A DNA stretch of 31,233 bases from a virus: positions 1-31,233 of IMG/VR virus record IMGVR_UViG_3300046530_000359. One strand, written 5' to 3'. The notes under the pieces are model-generated. The model did no database searches. It saw only the letters and a program-made list of their open reading frames with translations, and had not been told where the DNA came from. Position 1 is the first letter of the stretch; the number at the start of each line of letters is the position of its first letter. The position numbers and the translations under genes are program-made. Of this stretch, positions 21,900 through 30,002 are shown piece by piece.

Positions 21900-23786
21900 A
21901 TGCTGCGCGAAACCATACTGAGCCGCGAAATCCACAACCTGCTGCAAGGCAGCGACGACTGGCACGCCTTCCGCTTCGACCACCACGGCGCCAGCGAGGC
22001 GGCAGCCATGCTCGGCCTGTCCAAGAAAGTAACCCGCACTGAACTGGTACGCATGAAGGCCACCGGCCTGGCGAAAGAGTTCAGCGACTGGGTGCAGGAA
22101 AACATCCTGGACTACGGCCATGAAGTTGAGGCGCTGGCGCGCCCGTTCGCTGAACGCATCATCGACGACGAGCTGTATCCGGTAACCCTGTCGCTGGGCC
22201 GCGAAAGCGCATCGTGCGACGGACTGACCATGGCCGAAACCATCGGCTTCGAGCACAAGCAGTGGAACGCCGAACTGGCCGCGTCAGTGGCCGCCGGCGT
22301 GCTGCCGGATGAGCACCAACCGCAGGTCCAGCAGCAGTTGATGGTCACCGGTGCTGAGAAATGGATGTTCATGACTTCCGACGGCACCGAAGAGAACATG
22401 GTGTGGATGTGGGTGTATCCCGACACCAGCTGGTTCGCGCGCATCGTGGCCGGATGGGAGCAGTTCGACATCGACGTTGCCAATTACACGCAGGTCGACC
22501 ACGCGGTGAAGCCCGAGGCCGCGCCGGCCGCCGCCCTGCCCGCCTTGGTTGTGCAGACCGAGGGCAAGGTCGTCAGCAGCAACCTCATGGCCTACCAGAA
22601 GGCGGCAGAGAAGTTTCTCACCACGATCAAAACTGACTTGCAGGACGATCAGGATTTCGCTGACGCGGAATATAACGTCAAGTTCTGCGGCGAGGCGGAG
22701 CAAAAGTTGGAGCTGGCCAAGGCCGCCGCGCTGGCGCAGACCTCGACTATCGACGAGGTGATGCGCACGGTCGACCACATCAAGGCCCAGTTCCGCGCCA
22801 AGCGCCTGGAGCTGGAGAAGCTGGTCAAGACCCGGAAAGAGCAGATCAAGGAAACCATCCTCAACGAAGGCAAACGTGAATACACCGAGCACGTAGCCAC
22901 GCTGGAGAAGGAAATCATGCCGCTGCGCCTTGCGCTGCCGCAGCCGGATTTCGCCGGCGCCATGAAGAGCCTGCGGACGCTGGCCAGCCTGCACAACGCC
23001 GTCAACACCACGCTGGCTAACGCAAAGGTCGCCGCCAACCAGCAGGCTGCCGACTACCGCGCCAAGCAGGCCTGGTGCAAGGAACATGCCGCCGGCTACG
23101 GCCACCTGTTCATGGATATGGCGCAGATCATCGGCAAGGCCATGGACGACTTCCAGTTGGTGGTGACCACGCGCATCGATAAACATAAGGCCGACGAAAA
23201 GGCCAAGGAAGATGCCCTGCGCGCGCAGATCGCCGCGCAGGAGCAGGCCAAGGCCGAAGCGGCCGCCGCCGAGAAGCTGGCTGCCGAGCGTAAGGCTGAC
23301 GCCGAGCGCGCCGCCGCTGAGCAAGCCCGCGTTGCCGCCGAGGCCAAAGCCGCCGCCGAGCGGCAGGCTGCTGCCGATAAGGCTGAACGCGACCGCGTAG
23401 CCGCCGAGGTGAAGGCCCAGCTGGAGCAGAAGGCAGCCGCCGCCAGCGCAGCGCGCCAACACACCGCCGCGTCGGCCATCGCTGAGGCCAACGACCTGGC
23501 CGCGCAGGACCGCGCCTCCACGGCAGCACCGGCCACCAGCGGCACCGCCGACGTGCAGCGCACCGCCAGCTTCTACAAAGACCAGCCCCTGCGCGCGGCA
23601 CCGGCGCCGGCCACCACCACGGCCACGGCCGGCCTGTTCGACGCCGCCGACCGCGAGGCGCAGCAGGACATCGAATTTTTGACCTCGCTGGCCAGCGCCG
23701 CCGGCTTGCCGCTGGCAGCCCTACTCGAGCGTTTGGTCGTCATCGATATCGCAACCCTTCGCGCCGAACTGGGCGCTGCAGCATAA
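21900..23786 (+). CDS. YqaJ-type exonuclease with long coiled-coil extension
   Basis: 628 residues. Residues 1-200 are a YqaJ/lambda-Exo-like PD-(D/E)xK nuclease: GHEVEALARPFAERI (73-87), SCDGLTMAETIGFEHKQWNA (105-124; D107, E118 and K120 as catalytic set) and QVQQQLMVTGAE (142-153). It chews the 5' strand so that ERF can anneal the 3' tail. Residues 230-430 are helical, and 430-520 a long Ala/Glu/Lys coiled coil, then a Thr/Ala linker and a final helical part. Phage YqaJ enzymes are usually 200-350 residues, so more than half of this protein is extension. AAGGAATAATC precedes the ATG. Confidence 0.88.
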   Translation: MLRETILSREIHNLLQGSDDWHAFRFDHHGASEAAAMLGLSKKVTRTELVRMKATGLAKEFSDWVQENILDYGHEVEALARPFAERIIDDELYPVTLSLGRESASCDGLTMAETIGFEHKQWNAELAASVAAGVLPDEHQPQVQQQLMVTGAEKWMFMTSDGTEENMVWMWVYPDTSWFARIVAGWEQFDIDVANYTQVDHAVKPEAAPAAALPALVVQTEGKVVSSNLMAYQKAAEKFLTTIKTDLQDDQDFADAEYNVKFCGEAEQKLELAKAAALAQTSTIDEVMRTVDHIKAQFRAKRLELEKLVKTRKEQIKETILNEGKREYTEHVATLEKEIMPLRLALPQPDFAGAMKSLRTLASLHNAVNTTLANAKVAANQQAADYRAKQAWCKEHAAGYGHLFMDMAQIIGKAMDDFQLVVTTRIDKHKADEKAKEDALRAQIAAQEQAKAEAAAAEKLAAERKADAERAAAEQARVAAEAKAAAERQAAADKAERDRVAAEVKAQLEQKAAAASAARQHTAASAIAEANDLAAQDRASTAAPATSGTADVQRTASFYKDQPLRAAPAPATTTATAGLFDAADREAQQDIEFLTSLASAAGLPLAALLERLVVIDIATLRAELGAAA

Positions 23787-23809
23787 CTACCACCCACCAG
23801 GAGCACACC

Positions 23810-24115
23810 ATGCAAACCGCAAATTCCATCCCGCTGATGAAAGTCGCTTCCAGCCAGATCGCTGCTATCGGCCATGAGGCCGCCAGCGAAACCTTGGCAA
23901 TCCAGTTCTTCCACAAGGGTCAGCCGGGCAACGTGTACCACTACCGCAATTTCAGCGTTGCGGAGTACACCGCTTTCGCTGGCGCGGAATCGATCGGCCG
24001 CCACTTTAAACAGCACGTCAAGCCGCACGCCGAAAAGCACCCGTACCAGAACATGGGCGTGCCGGCGCCGGCCACCAACGCCGCAGCCGAGCACCAGCAG
24101 GAGCAAGCAGCATGA
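23810..24115 (+). CDS. KTSC-domain protein
   Basis: 101 residues. MKVASSQIAAIGHEAASETL, FFHKGQPGNVYHYRNFSVAE and AESIGRHFKQHVKP give the KTSC pattern (S-x-I-x-A-I-G-Y ... YxYxxVP ... SxGxxFN), with the motif reading SIG for KG/SVG. KTSC domains of about 60 residues occur in phage and some plasmid proteins next to recombination genes; their job is unclear. CAGGAGCACACC precedes the ATG. Confidence 0.75.
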   Translation: MQTANSIPLMKVASSQIAAIGHEAASETLAIQFFHKGQPGNVYHYRNFSVAEYTAFAGAESIGRHFKQHVKPHAEKHPYQNMGVPAPATNAAAEHQQEQAA

Positions 24116-24354
24116 GCCGCGCCGCACGCCAGGCAGCGGCAACCGACAAGCTGCAAGCCGAATGCGACAACTTCAATGCTGCGAACGAGGTCGGCGCCGC
24201 CGTCACGGTGCAGTTGGACGGTGGCGAGGTTCGCGAAACCATCACCACGAGCGAGGCTCAGGTGCTGAGCGGCCATAGCGCGGTGATCTGGCTGAAAGGC
24301 ATTAGCGGCTGCTACCTGCTGGAGCGCGTGACGCCGGTGAAGGTCGCAGCATGA
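24112..24354 (+). CDS. Small phage protein
   Basis: 80 residues: helical start (RAARQAAATDKLQAECDNFN) and a five-strand-like beta half (GAAVTVQLDGGEVRETITTS). Overlaps both neighbours by ATGA. Probably a small OB or SH3-like fold; no family recognised. Confidence 0.6.
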   Translation: MSRAARQAAATDKLQAECDNFNAANEVGAAVTVQLDGGEVRETITTSEAQVLSGHSAVIWLKGISGCYLLERVTPVKVAA

Positions 24355-24866
24355 GCTCGCTGGCCAGCATGTTCGCCAGTCTGCCGTTGATTGCAGTGCT
24401 GCCGGCGCAGCGCGACGAAGACGGCTGGTATGGACACAACGGCATTCCAGACTTCGACGAGGACCACCAGGCCTACAAAGCCTGGCTGATCGCCCAGGGC
24501 CTGGAAACCCGCTTTAGCTCGCTGGAGAGCGAGGACGACACGCACCCGGCGTACGACGCCTACTACGAGCAGAACGCCTGTCATGTACGCGACTGGTTCT
24601 GTGAGCCGCCCGCTGGCGAAGGATGGTTCACCCTGTCGATCCACGACAGCGAAGACGGTCCTCAGTGGGTGTGGGCGCGCCGCGTCGGCGCCGAGGTGCT
24701 GATGGCGAACATGCACGCAGACGCGCTGGCGTACCACGAGCGCTTTTACGCGTCGGCGCTGCCGGGCGGCCAGCGATACAGCGGCTCGCAGTTCAAGCCG
24801 AACGGCGAGCCGCACCTGCTGCGTAGCAACGGCGTGCGCAGCATCTTCTGCGACATCGACGAATGA
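24351..24866 (+). CDS. Phage protein of unknown function
   Basis: 171 residues, rich in aromatic and acidic residues (GWYGHNGIPDFDEDHQAYKA, HPAYDAYYEQNACHVRDWFC). It looks like a folded soluble enzyme or binding protein, but I recognise no family. ATGA overlap with the gene before. Its own stop overlaps the 13-residue frame at 24863. Confidence 0.6.
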   Translation: MSSLASMFASLPLIAVLPAQRDEDGWYGHNGIPDFDEDHQAYKAWLIAQGLETRFSSLESEDDTHPAYDAYYEQNACHVRDWFCEPPAGEGWFTLSIHDSEDGPQWVWARRVGAEVLMANMHADALAYHERFYASALPGGQRYSGSQFKPNGEPHLLRSNGVRSIFCDIDE

Positions 24867-24904
24867 AGCGCCGCGCTCAAAACCAGGTCGGGGGACCGCC
24901 TTGA
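24863..24904 (+). CDS. 13-residue mini-cistron
   Basis: ATG overlaps the upstream TGA (ATGA); its own TGA overlaps the TTG start of the next gene (TTGA). The peptide MKRRAQNQVGGPP has no evident function; it may serve to hand ribosomes to the DUF1367 gene, whose TTG start is weak. Confidence 0.3.
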   Translation: MKRRAQNQVGGPP

Positions 24905-25362
24905 CCGACATCGTGCTGATGAAGGTCTCCAACATCCTCGTGCCACACGACGAGGCAGCGGCGGCCTTCATCCAGAAAATGAAAGCCGGCGAACTGACCC
25001 ACGCCGATTTTAAGCGGGTCCGGAATTACAAGTTTCACAAGAAGTATTTCGCCCTGCTCGACTTCGCTTTCGAGCAGTGGGAGCCCAGCGGCGAGCTGAC
25101 CTACCAGGGCATGCCGGTGGCGAAGAACAAGGAACGCTTCCGCAAGGATCTGATCATCCTCGCTGGGTTCTACGAGTCGACGGTGAACCTGCGAAGCGAG
25201 GTCAGGCTGGAGGCAAAAAGCATCAGCTTCGGCCTGATGGACGAAGTCGAGTTTGAGCAGCTGTACAACGCGACCGTTGACGTGGTGCTGCGGCGAATTT
25301 TGACCAGATACACCAGGCAAGACCTGGATGACGTGATCAACCAACTATTGAGGTTCACATGA
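24901..25362 (+). CDS. DUF1367-family phage protein
   Basis: 153 residues. The signature RVRNYKFHKKYFALLDFAFE (about 39-58) is the core of DUF1367, found in many lambdoid phages near recombination genes. The start is TTG at 24901 with GGGGGA ahead; ATG at 24919 is an alternative. The family's function is unknown, its neighbours suggest DNA metabolism. Confidence 0.8.
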   Translation: MTDIVLMKVSNILVPHDEAAAAFIQKMKAGELTHADFKRVRNYKFHKKYFALLDFAFEQWEPSGELTYQGMPVAKNKERFRKDLIILAGFYESTVNLRSEVRLEAKSISFGLMDEVEFEQLYNATVDVVLRRILTRYTRQDLDDVINQLLRFT

Positions 25363-25751
25363 ACGCCACAATCGAGAACAAAGCAATGCCAGCCGCAGAG
25401 GAATGCTGGTCTGTGGATGAAGAAAACTACAACGCGCGCACGCTGGATGAGCTCATCGACAACCACGAACTGGCAGCAGGGGCGGTGGTATTCCGTGGTG
25501 AGGCATCCCATCCAGCGGCCAAAGAACTGATCGACGTGGAAGTCATCCTTGAAACGATGGGTGAACGCGCCTACGACATTGCCGGCGAATACGGCGAGGA
25601 CTACCCGAACGTCAGCGACGAAGCGGTGCAGGAACTGAGCGACTTCCTCGTTACCTGGGTCTCCAAACACGCCGCGCCGACCTTCTACACCGTCAACAAC
25701 GTGCAGCCCTACACCATCACCGATGCCGACATCGCGCCGCGCGCGGAGTAA
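25359..25751 (+). CDS. Acidic phage protein of unknown function
   Basis: 130 residues with many Glu/Asp (EECWSVDEENYNARTLDELI). Contains GEASHPAAKELIDVEVILET and GEDYPNVSDEAVQELSDFLV. ATG overlaps the DUF1367 stop. A very acidic protein in front of rdgC could mimic DNA, but this is only a composition-based guess. Confidence 0.55.
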   Translation: MNATIENKAMPAAEECWSVDEENYNARTLDELIDNHELAAGAVVFRGEASHPAAKELIDVEVILETMGERAYDIAGEYGEDYPNVSDEAVQELSDFLVTWVSKHAAPTFYTVNNVQPYTITDADIAPRAE

Positions 25752-25778
25752 TCGGCACACCATACGCAAGGATTTACC

Positions 25779-27230
25779 ATGTTCTTTCGAAACCTTCAAA
25801 TTTACCGGCTGCCGGCACCTTGGGCAATGACCGCCGATGCACTGGCCAATGCTCTCGCCCCGCAGGCCTTCGCGCCAGCCAGCAGCAATGAACTGGTGCG
25901 CCAAGGCTGGTCCGCGCCGCGCCCGAACGGCGGCCTCGTGCACACCGTCAACAAGCAGATGCTGATCAAGCGCGAAACCGAAAAGAAGCTGCTGCCTGCC
26001 ACGGTCATCAACCAAGTCGCCGCCGCGCGCGCCGCCGAGCTGGAAGAGGCACAGGGCTTCGCGCCCGGCAAAAAGGCGATGAAGGAATTGAAGGAGCGCG
26101 TAGCCGACGAGCTGCTGCCGCGCGCGTTCAGTATCAAGGCGCAGACTTTCGTCTGGATCGATCCGGTGAACGGCTGGCTTGCGGTCGATGCGTCCAGCGC
26201 AACCAAAGCGGATGAAGTAATCAAAATGCTGCTGAAGTCGGTCGACTGCATGCCGCTGGAGAGCCTGCGCGTGCAGCGCTCGCCGGTGGGCATGATGACC
26301 GGCTGGCTGGAGCATGACGAGGCGCCGGCCGGATTCACGGTCGACCAGGACGCCACGCTGCGCGCCACCGGCGAGAGCAAGGCGCAGGTCGCATATAAGA
26401 AGCACACGCTCGATCCAGCGAGCATCCTCTGGCACATTCGAGGCGGCAAGCAATGCACGCGCCTCGCGATGACTTGGGACAGCAAGATCAGCTTCGTGCT
26501 GGACGAGAGCCTGGCTGTCAAGTCGGTGAAGCCGCTGGACGTTCTGACCGAGAACGACAAGGGAGCGATCCGCAACGACCAGGAGCGCTTCGACGGCGAC
26601 TTCATGCTCATGACCGGCGAGCTGGCCAAGATGCTGGCAGACCTGGTGGAAGCGCTGGGCGGCGAGGCGACGGAAGGCGCGGCTGGCGAAGGCGCGCGCG
26701 CGGCACCGGCCGGCCAGCCGAAGATCGAGCGGGCCGTGCGCCTGGGTGCGGAACTGTACAAGCAGCGCGCCCTCCACCGCGACGTGCTGGGCACGCTGTA
26801 CGAGCAGACGATCGAGCCCTACATGGCGCGCGTCCGGGAGCGAATGGACGAAGCTGGCGGCGCCCTCGAGGCAGCCACAGCGCTGGCGAAGGAGCAAGCC
26901 ACTGGCTCGACCTCGGCCCAACTGTTCCTGGTTGCGGCGGTGGAATTTGCGGAGCCAAGCCCGCGCCCCGCAGCCGGCGATGAACAGGTGCGCGAGCAGC
27001 GCGTGGTGACGAGCCTTGGCGCCGATGCGCCAGCCGGCGACGGCAGCGCCAGCGATCCGCTGTACGAGCAGGCCGTGGCCGTGGTTCGCACCAATCAGCG
27101 CGCTTCGGTATCGCTGGTGCAGCGCCACCTGAAGATCGGCTACAACCGGGCGTCGAGACTACTGCATGCGATGGAGGGCACTGTAGTTGGGCCTATGCAT
27201 TCAAACGGCGACCGCGATTTGTTGGAGTAG
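25779..27230 (+). CDS. rdgC: RdgC with C-terminal FtsK-gamma DNA-binding domain
   Basis: 483 residues. Residues 1-296 are a full RdgC: MFFRNLQIYRLPAPW at the start, LPRAFSIKAQTFVWIDPVNG, and FMLMTGELAKMLADLVEALG at the end. RdgC forms a ring on DNA and limits RecA filaments. Normal RdgC is about 300 residues and stops there. Here a linker and helical segment (about 313-385; LYEQTIEPYMARVRERMDEA) lead to residues 426-483, an FtsK-gamma winged helix with DPLYEQAVAVVRT, RASVSLVQRHLKIGYNRASR and a NGDRDLL end. In FtsK this domain reads the KOPS polarity octamers and contacts XerD. AAGGATTTACC precedes the ATG. A fusion of this kind is unknown to me. Confidence 0.9.
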   Translation: MFFRNLQIYRLPAPWAMTADALANALAPQAFAPASSNELVRQGWSAPRPNGGLVHTVNKQMLIKRETEKKLLPATVINQVAAARAAELEEAQGFAPGKKAMKELKERVADELLPRAFSIKAQTFVWIDPVNGWLAVDASSATKADEVIKMLLKSVDCMPLESLRVQRSPVGMMTGWLEHDEAPAGFTVDQDATLRATGESKAQVAYKKHTLDPASILWHIRGGKQCTRLAMTWDSKISFVLDESLAVKSVKPLDVLTENDKGAIRNDQERFDGDFMLMTGELAKMLADLVEALGGEATEGAAGEGARAAPAGQPKIERAVRLGAELYKQRALHRDVLGTLYEQTIEPYMARVRERMDEAGGALEAATALAKEQATGSTSAQLFLVAAVEFAEPSPRPAAGDEQVREQRVVTSLGADAPAGDGSASDPLYEQAVAVVRTNQRASVSLVQRHLKIGYNRASRLLHAMEGTVVGPMHSNGDRDLLE

Positions 27231-27231
27231 G

Positions 27232-27486
27232 TCATTTCAGCCGGAGCTCATTCTCGATCCACTCGTTGGCCACGGTGCGTGCCGTCAGGCGTGCGGACTC
27301 GCGATCGCCGAAGTGATGCCCGGCCGCTGCGTGCCATATGTATTCGGCGTGACCCTTGAGGATTATCGTAAAAACACCCGTCCAATGACCGGGGGTAGCT
27401 AATTCAGATTCGTAGACAGCAATTTTTACTTCATAGCCTTCGTGTTCGAAAGAATCGCTGTATTTGAGCTCGGCTGGAACAGTCAT
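27232..27486 (-). CDS. Small protein inverted in the rightward operon
   Basis: 84 residues. EVKIAVYESELATPGHWTGV and a C-terminal helix (ARLTARTVANEWIENELRLK) suggest a small alpha/beta fold of the type seen in many uncharacterised Burkholderiales proteins. GATGAGGTTCCA before the ATG at 27486. Its 3' end meets the rdgC stop tail to tail. It must use a promoter in the 47-base gap to the divergent gene at 27533. Confidence 0.6.
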   Translation of the reverse strand: MTVPAELKYSDSFEHEGYEVKIAVYESELATPGHWTGVFTIILKGHAEYIWHAAAGHHFGDRESARLTARTVANEWIENELRLK

Positions 27487-27532
27487 TGGAACCTCATCAA
27501 CAAGTTGATAATTAAACAAGGACAATTTTAGC

Positions 27533-27982
27533 ATGGCACTCCCTTACGAAAACTCCACCAGCGGCGCCAATGCTCTGGAGGAAATCGGCAAGATCCTGAC
27601 GAGCTTCGGCTGCGCCCGGTTCGGTCACATGACCGACAACGAAGCCGGCCACCTGCTGGTGCAATTTACGCATCGCGGCGTCGACGTGTCGGTGAAGGCG
27701 AGCTATCGCGGCTACGCTGCGGCCTGGCTGAAGGAGCATCCGCACTCCAGCCGCATGAAGGCCAGCCGGCCGCAGCACGAGAAGAACGCGCTAGAGCAGG
27801 CAAAGATCAGCGTCTGCTCGATCCTGCGCGACTGGGTGAAGTCGCAGGTCACCATGATCGAAATTGGAGTGCTGTCGTTCGAAGGAGCGTTCCTTGGTCA
27901 GATCATGCTCGGCAACGGCAAGTCTGTGCTGGACCACGCAACGGCAGCCGGCCTGCTGCAAATCGAAGGCGGTACAGCGTGA
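27533..27982 (+). CDS. Phage protein of unknown function
   Basis: 149 residues. Starts MALPYENSTSGANALEEIGK; a beta-strand part (HLLVQFTHRGVDVSVKASYR) is followed by long helices (QHEKNALEQAKISVCSILRD). Resembles phage hypothetical proteins in recombination operons. AAGGACAATTTTAGC precedes the ATG. Confidence 0.7.
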   Translation: MALPYENSTSGANALEEIGKILTSFGCARFGHMTDNEAGHLLVQFTHRGVDVSVKASYRGYAAAWLKEHPHSSRMKASRPQHEKNALEQAKISVCSILRDWVKSQVTMIEIGVLSFEGAFLGQIMLGNGKSVLDHATAAGLLQIEGGTA

Positions 27983-27989
27983 GCATCGC

Positions 27990-28256
27990 TCACGCGAAGT
28001 CGTCTGTGGTCAACAGAATGTCGCCTTCGTGGCCGCCGCCGATATAGGCGCGGACTATGCCCTCAAATCTTGGGCGATGAGCTACGAACAGTGCCACGCG
28101 ATCGGCATCGTTCTTCGCAGAGTCGCCGCCGAAGTGATCATTCAGCGCCTCGTCCGAGACCAAACACATGCGCGGTAGTCGGTCGACACGGACAAAAAAA
28201 CGAACACCAAGACGGTGGCTGTCGTACACAGCGGCAACTGGGAAATCAATATCCAT
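27990..28256 (-). CDS. DUF1488-like protein, inverted in the rightward operon
   Basis: 88 residues. Starts MDIDFPVAAVYDSHRLGVRF with a further FVRVDRLPRMCLVSDEALND segment and a typical ending (RFEGIVRAYIGGGHEGDILL). The pattern fits DUF1488, a small beta-rich family common in Burkholderiales chromosomes. The ATG at 28256 is preferred over a TTG four codons earlier. It lies opposite to the phage operon, like the gene at 27232. Confidence 0.65.
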   Translation of the reverse strand: MDIDFPVAAVYDSHRLGVRFFVRVDRLPRMCLVSDEALNDHFGGDSAKNDADRVALFVAHRPRFEGIVRAYIGGGHEGDILLTTDDFA

Positions 28257-28290
28257 GAAAACGCTCAATTAGATGGAGTGTAATTTTAAC

Positions 28291-29031
28291 ATGAGCCGAC
28301 ACTCGAATATCCAATTCGCGGACCACACTGTAGTTCAACGTGGGGATGTGAAAGAACACGCAATTTTATTCAGCCCGCCGATGGTACGCGCGCTTCTCGA
28401 TGGCAGCAAGTCGCAAACTCGACGCGTGGTCAAGCCGCAGCCCAAGATGTACGAACCCGGCCAAGACGTGGGCCTGTCCGACTATACCTGCGATATGCTG
28501 GTATGCCCATATGGGCAGCCTGGCCACCGCATCTGGGTGCGCGAAACCTTCTACGCCTTCGGTCGGTGGGAGACGCGCCACAGCGCGAAGAAGAAGCGCG
28601 ACGAGTGGCATTTCGTCGATATGACCGTCGAATGCGACCGGCACCACCAGTACGCGGCCGACAATCCTGATGTGCCGCTGGCAAAGGGGCGCGGCGGCGG
28701 GCTGCCTGGCTGGTACAAGCGCCCTGCCATCTTCATGCCGCGCGCGGCCTGCCGGATCCTGCTGAAAATCACCGGCGTGCGAATGGAGCGGCTGGACAAG
28801 TGCAGCGCGGCGGATGCGCGCGCCGAAGGCTTGGTCAGCTACGAGCACTTCTGGCGCGACAGCGAATATCCGTTGCCGGATGCGGCCTACGAGCCGTTCA
28901 GGGGCAGTCCCGTCCGGTACTCCGACCCCATTGCCGCCTATGCCGCGCTGTGGGAGTCGATCAACGGCGCCGACATCTGGAATGCCGATCCGTGGGTCTG
29001 GTGCATTGAATTTTCGCGGGTGGCGCCATGA
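28291..29031 (+). CDS. ASCH-like phage protein
   Basis: 246 residues. The frame HAILFSPPMVRALLDGSKSQ then TRRVVKPQP, CPYGQPGHRIWVRETFYAF, RAACRILLKITGVRMERLDK and WNADPWVWCIEFSRV matches the ASCH/PUA-like phage protein group often labelled morphogenetic. ASCH domains are RNA-binding or nucleic-acid-processing folds. The start is uncertain: ATG at 28291, ATG at 28273, or GTG at 28348 after GGGGAT, which would begin near the ASCH core. It overlaps the next ATG. Confidence 0.75.
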   Translation: MSRHSNIQFADHTVVQRGDVKEHAILFSPPMVRALLDGSKSQTRRVVKPQPKMYEPGQDVGLSDYTCDMLVCPYGQPGHRIWVRETFYAFGRWETRHSAKKKRDEWHFVDMTVECDRHHQYAADNPDVPLAKGRGGGLPGWYKRPAIFMPRAACRILLKITGVRMERLDKCSAADARAEGLVSYEHFWRDSEYPLPDAAYEPFRGSPVRYSDPIAAYAALWESINGADIWNADPWVWCIEFSRVAP

Positions 29032-29408
29032 AGGAAGCCCATGATCACCACCGCGTTAGCCCAGAGGGAAAGAAGCTCGGCTCGCTGTCGGCGCAGCTCG
29101 AAGACAGCGAGTGCGCTGCGCTGACCAGTGAAGGTGAGGCCGACGAGCGTTGCAGGTCCTGCGCCTTCCGTTCCGGCACCGTACCGAACGGCTGCCTGCA
29201 AACACAGCTCGATGTGATGAAGGCCGTGGCCGAAGATGTGCCGTTCATGTGCCATCAGCACCTTGACCAACGCGGCAGGCCATCCAAGGTTTGTCACGGG
29301 TGGTTCGCCGCGCGCCGCGTAGTAGATCGGATTGAGGCGGCAACCGGCCAAAAGATGCCACCGGCACCGTATGAATTTTCACCACCCGACGAACTGGAGA
29401 AGCTGTGA
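29028..29408 (+). CDS. Cys-rich phage protein
   Basis: 126 residues. Clustered cysteines (CRSCAFRSGTVPNGC, CHQH, CHGW) form a likely metal site (zinc or Fe-S). ATGA overlap with the ASCH-like gene; its TGA overlaps a GTG start. No known family beyond phage hypothetical proteins. Confidence 0.65.
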   Translation: MKEAHDHHRVSPEGKKLGSLSAQLEDSECAALTSEGEADERCRSCAFRSGTVPNGCLQTQLDVMKAVAEDVPFMCHQHLDQRGRPSKVCHGWFAARRVVDRIEAATGQKMPPAPYEFSPPDELEKL

Positions 29409-29530
29409 ACGAAGACCTGCAAGCCCCGATGTCCAGCGATCCGCACTGCCGGCGGCGCGCGTTCTGGTTGATCGCCCTGCTCTACGGCGCGGCGGCACTG
29501 GCCAACGTGTACTACTGGTGGATCCGATGA
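29405..29530 (+). CDS. 41-residue membrane peptide with GTG start
   Basis: A polar start with CRRR leads into the span AFWLIALLYGAAALANVYYW. The GTG at 29405 overlaps the upstream TGA, and its stop overlaps the next ATG (ATGA). Function unknown. Confidence 0.55.
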   Translation: MNEDLQAPMSSDPHCRRRAFWLIALLYGAAALANVYYWWIR

Positions 29531-29769
29531 GCGCGCGCGACAAGCTGCCGGCAGCGCCGGCCGAGACCGCGCAGGACGCGGCGGACCGCCACGACCGCAT
29601 GATCCACCGCTGCAAGCAGTTGTGCCGTCCAGTGCTGCACGCTGGCTTGAAGCGGTTCATCGCCGGTTTTTGCCACCACAAGGGTGATGCGGAAATGGTC
29701 GTCTACCTGGAGGGTTGTGCCGATCCGGTGCGGCCATGTGACATAACGATTATTGAGGAAGCAACATGA
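29527..29769 (+). CDS. Small phage protein
   Basis: 80 residues starting MSARDKLPAAPAETAQDAAD, with basic helix (HRCKQLCRPVLHAGLKRFIA) and a beta end. Start chosen at the ATGA overlap; a longer upstream frame is the antisense or out-of-frame shadow of other genes. Function unknown. Confidence 0.6.
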   Translation: MSARDKLPAAPAETAQDAADRHDRMIHRCKQLCRPVLHAGLKRFIAGFCHHKGDAEMVVYLEGCADPVRPCDITIIEEAT

Positions 29770-30002
29770 GTAACGATATCCCAGTATTGGCACGCTGCGG
29801 CCTTCTCGACGTCGCAACGTCAGTTGAGCCATCGAATGCCGACTTGCTGCGTGCCATCGCCACACTCACCGCCAAGGTAGATAAGCTACAGGCTCTCATC
29901 GCACCACGGCGGTCGCCATTGGCAATTAATCCAGGCGAGATCGCTCGAACCATGGCCCTCCTCCGCACGGTACGGACGGTTTCCAGGGAGACGCGATCAT
30001 GA
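29766..30002 (+). CDS. Small phage protein with coiled-coil-like segment
   Basis: 78 residues; NADLLRAIATLTAKVDKLQA (about 24-43) is a short leucine-heptad helix. ATGA overlaps on both sides. No family recognised. Confidence 0.55.
   Translation: MSNDIPVLARCGLLDVATSVEPSNADLLRAIATLTAKVDKLQALIAPRRSPLAINPGEIARTMALLRTVRTVSRETRS

Noticed and set aside
693-22541. GGGCAGGG octamers (KOPS-like) on the minus strand at 693-700, 8776-8783 and 22534-22541
   Set aside because: All three point the same way, which is suggestive beside an FtsK-gamma protein, but my scan was not exhaustive, the host KOPS sequence is unknown and such octamers occur by chance in GC-rich DNA.
22284-23462. 392-codon minus-strand frame
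   Set aside because: Shadow of the YqaJ-type gene; the Gly/Leu-rich composition mirrors its coiled-coil codons.
25170-27128. 652-codon minus-strand frame
   Set aside because: Antisense of the rdgC and upstream genes; His/Arg/Ala/Leu-rich shadow.
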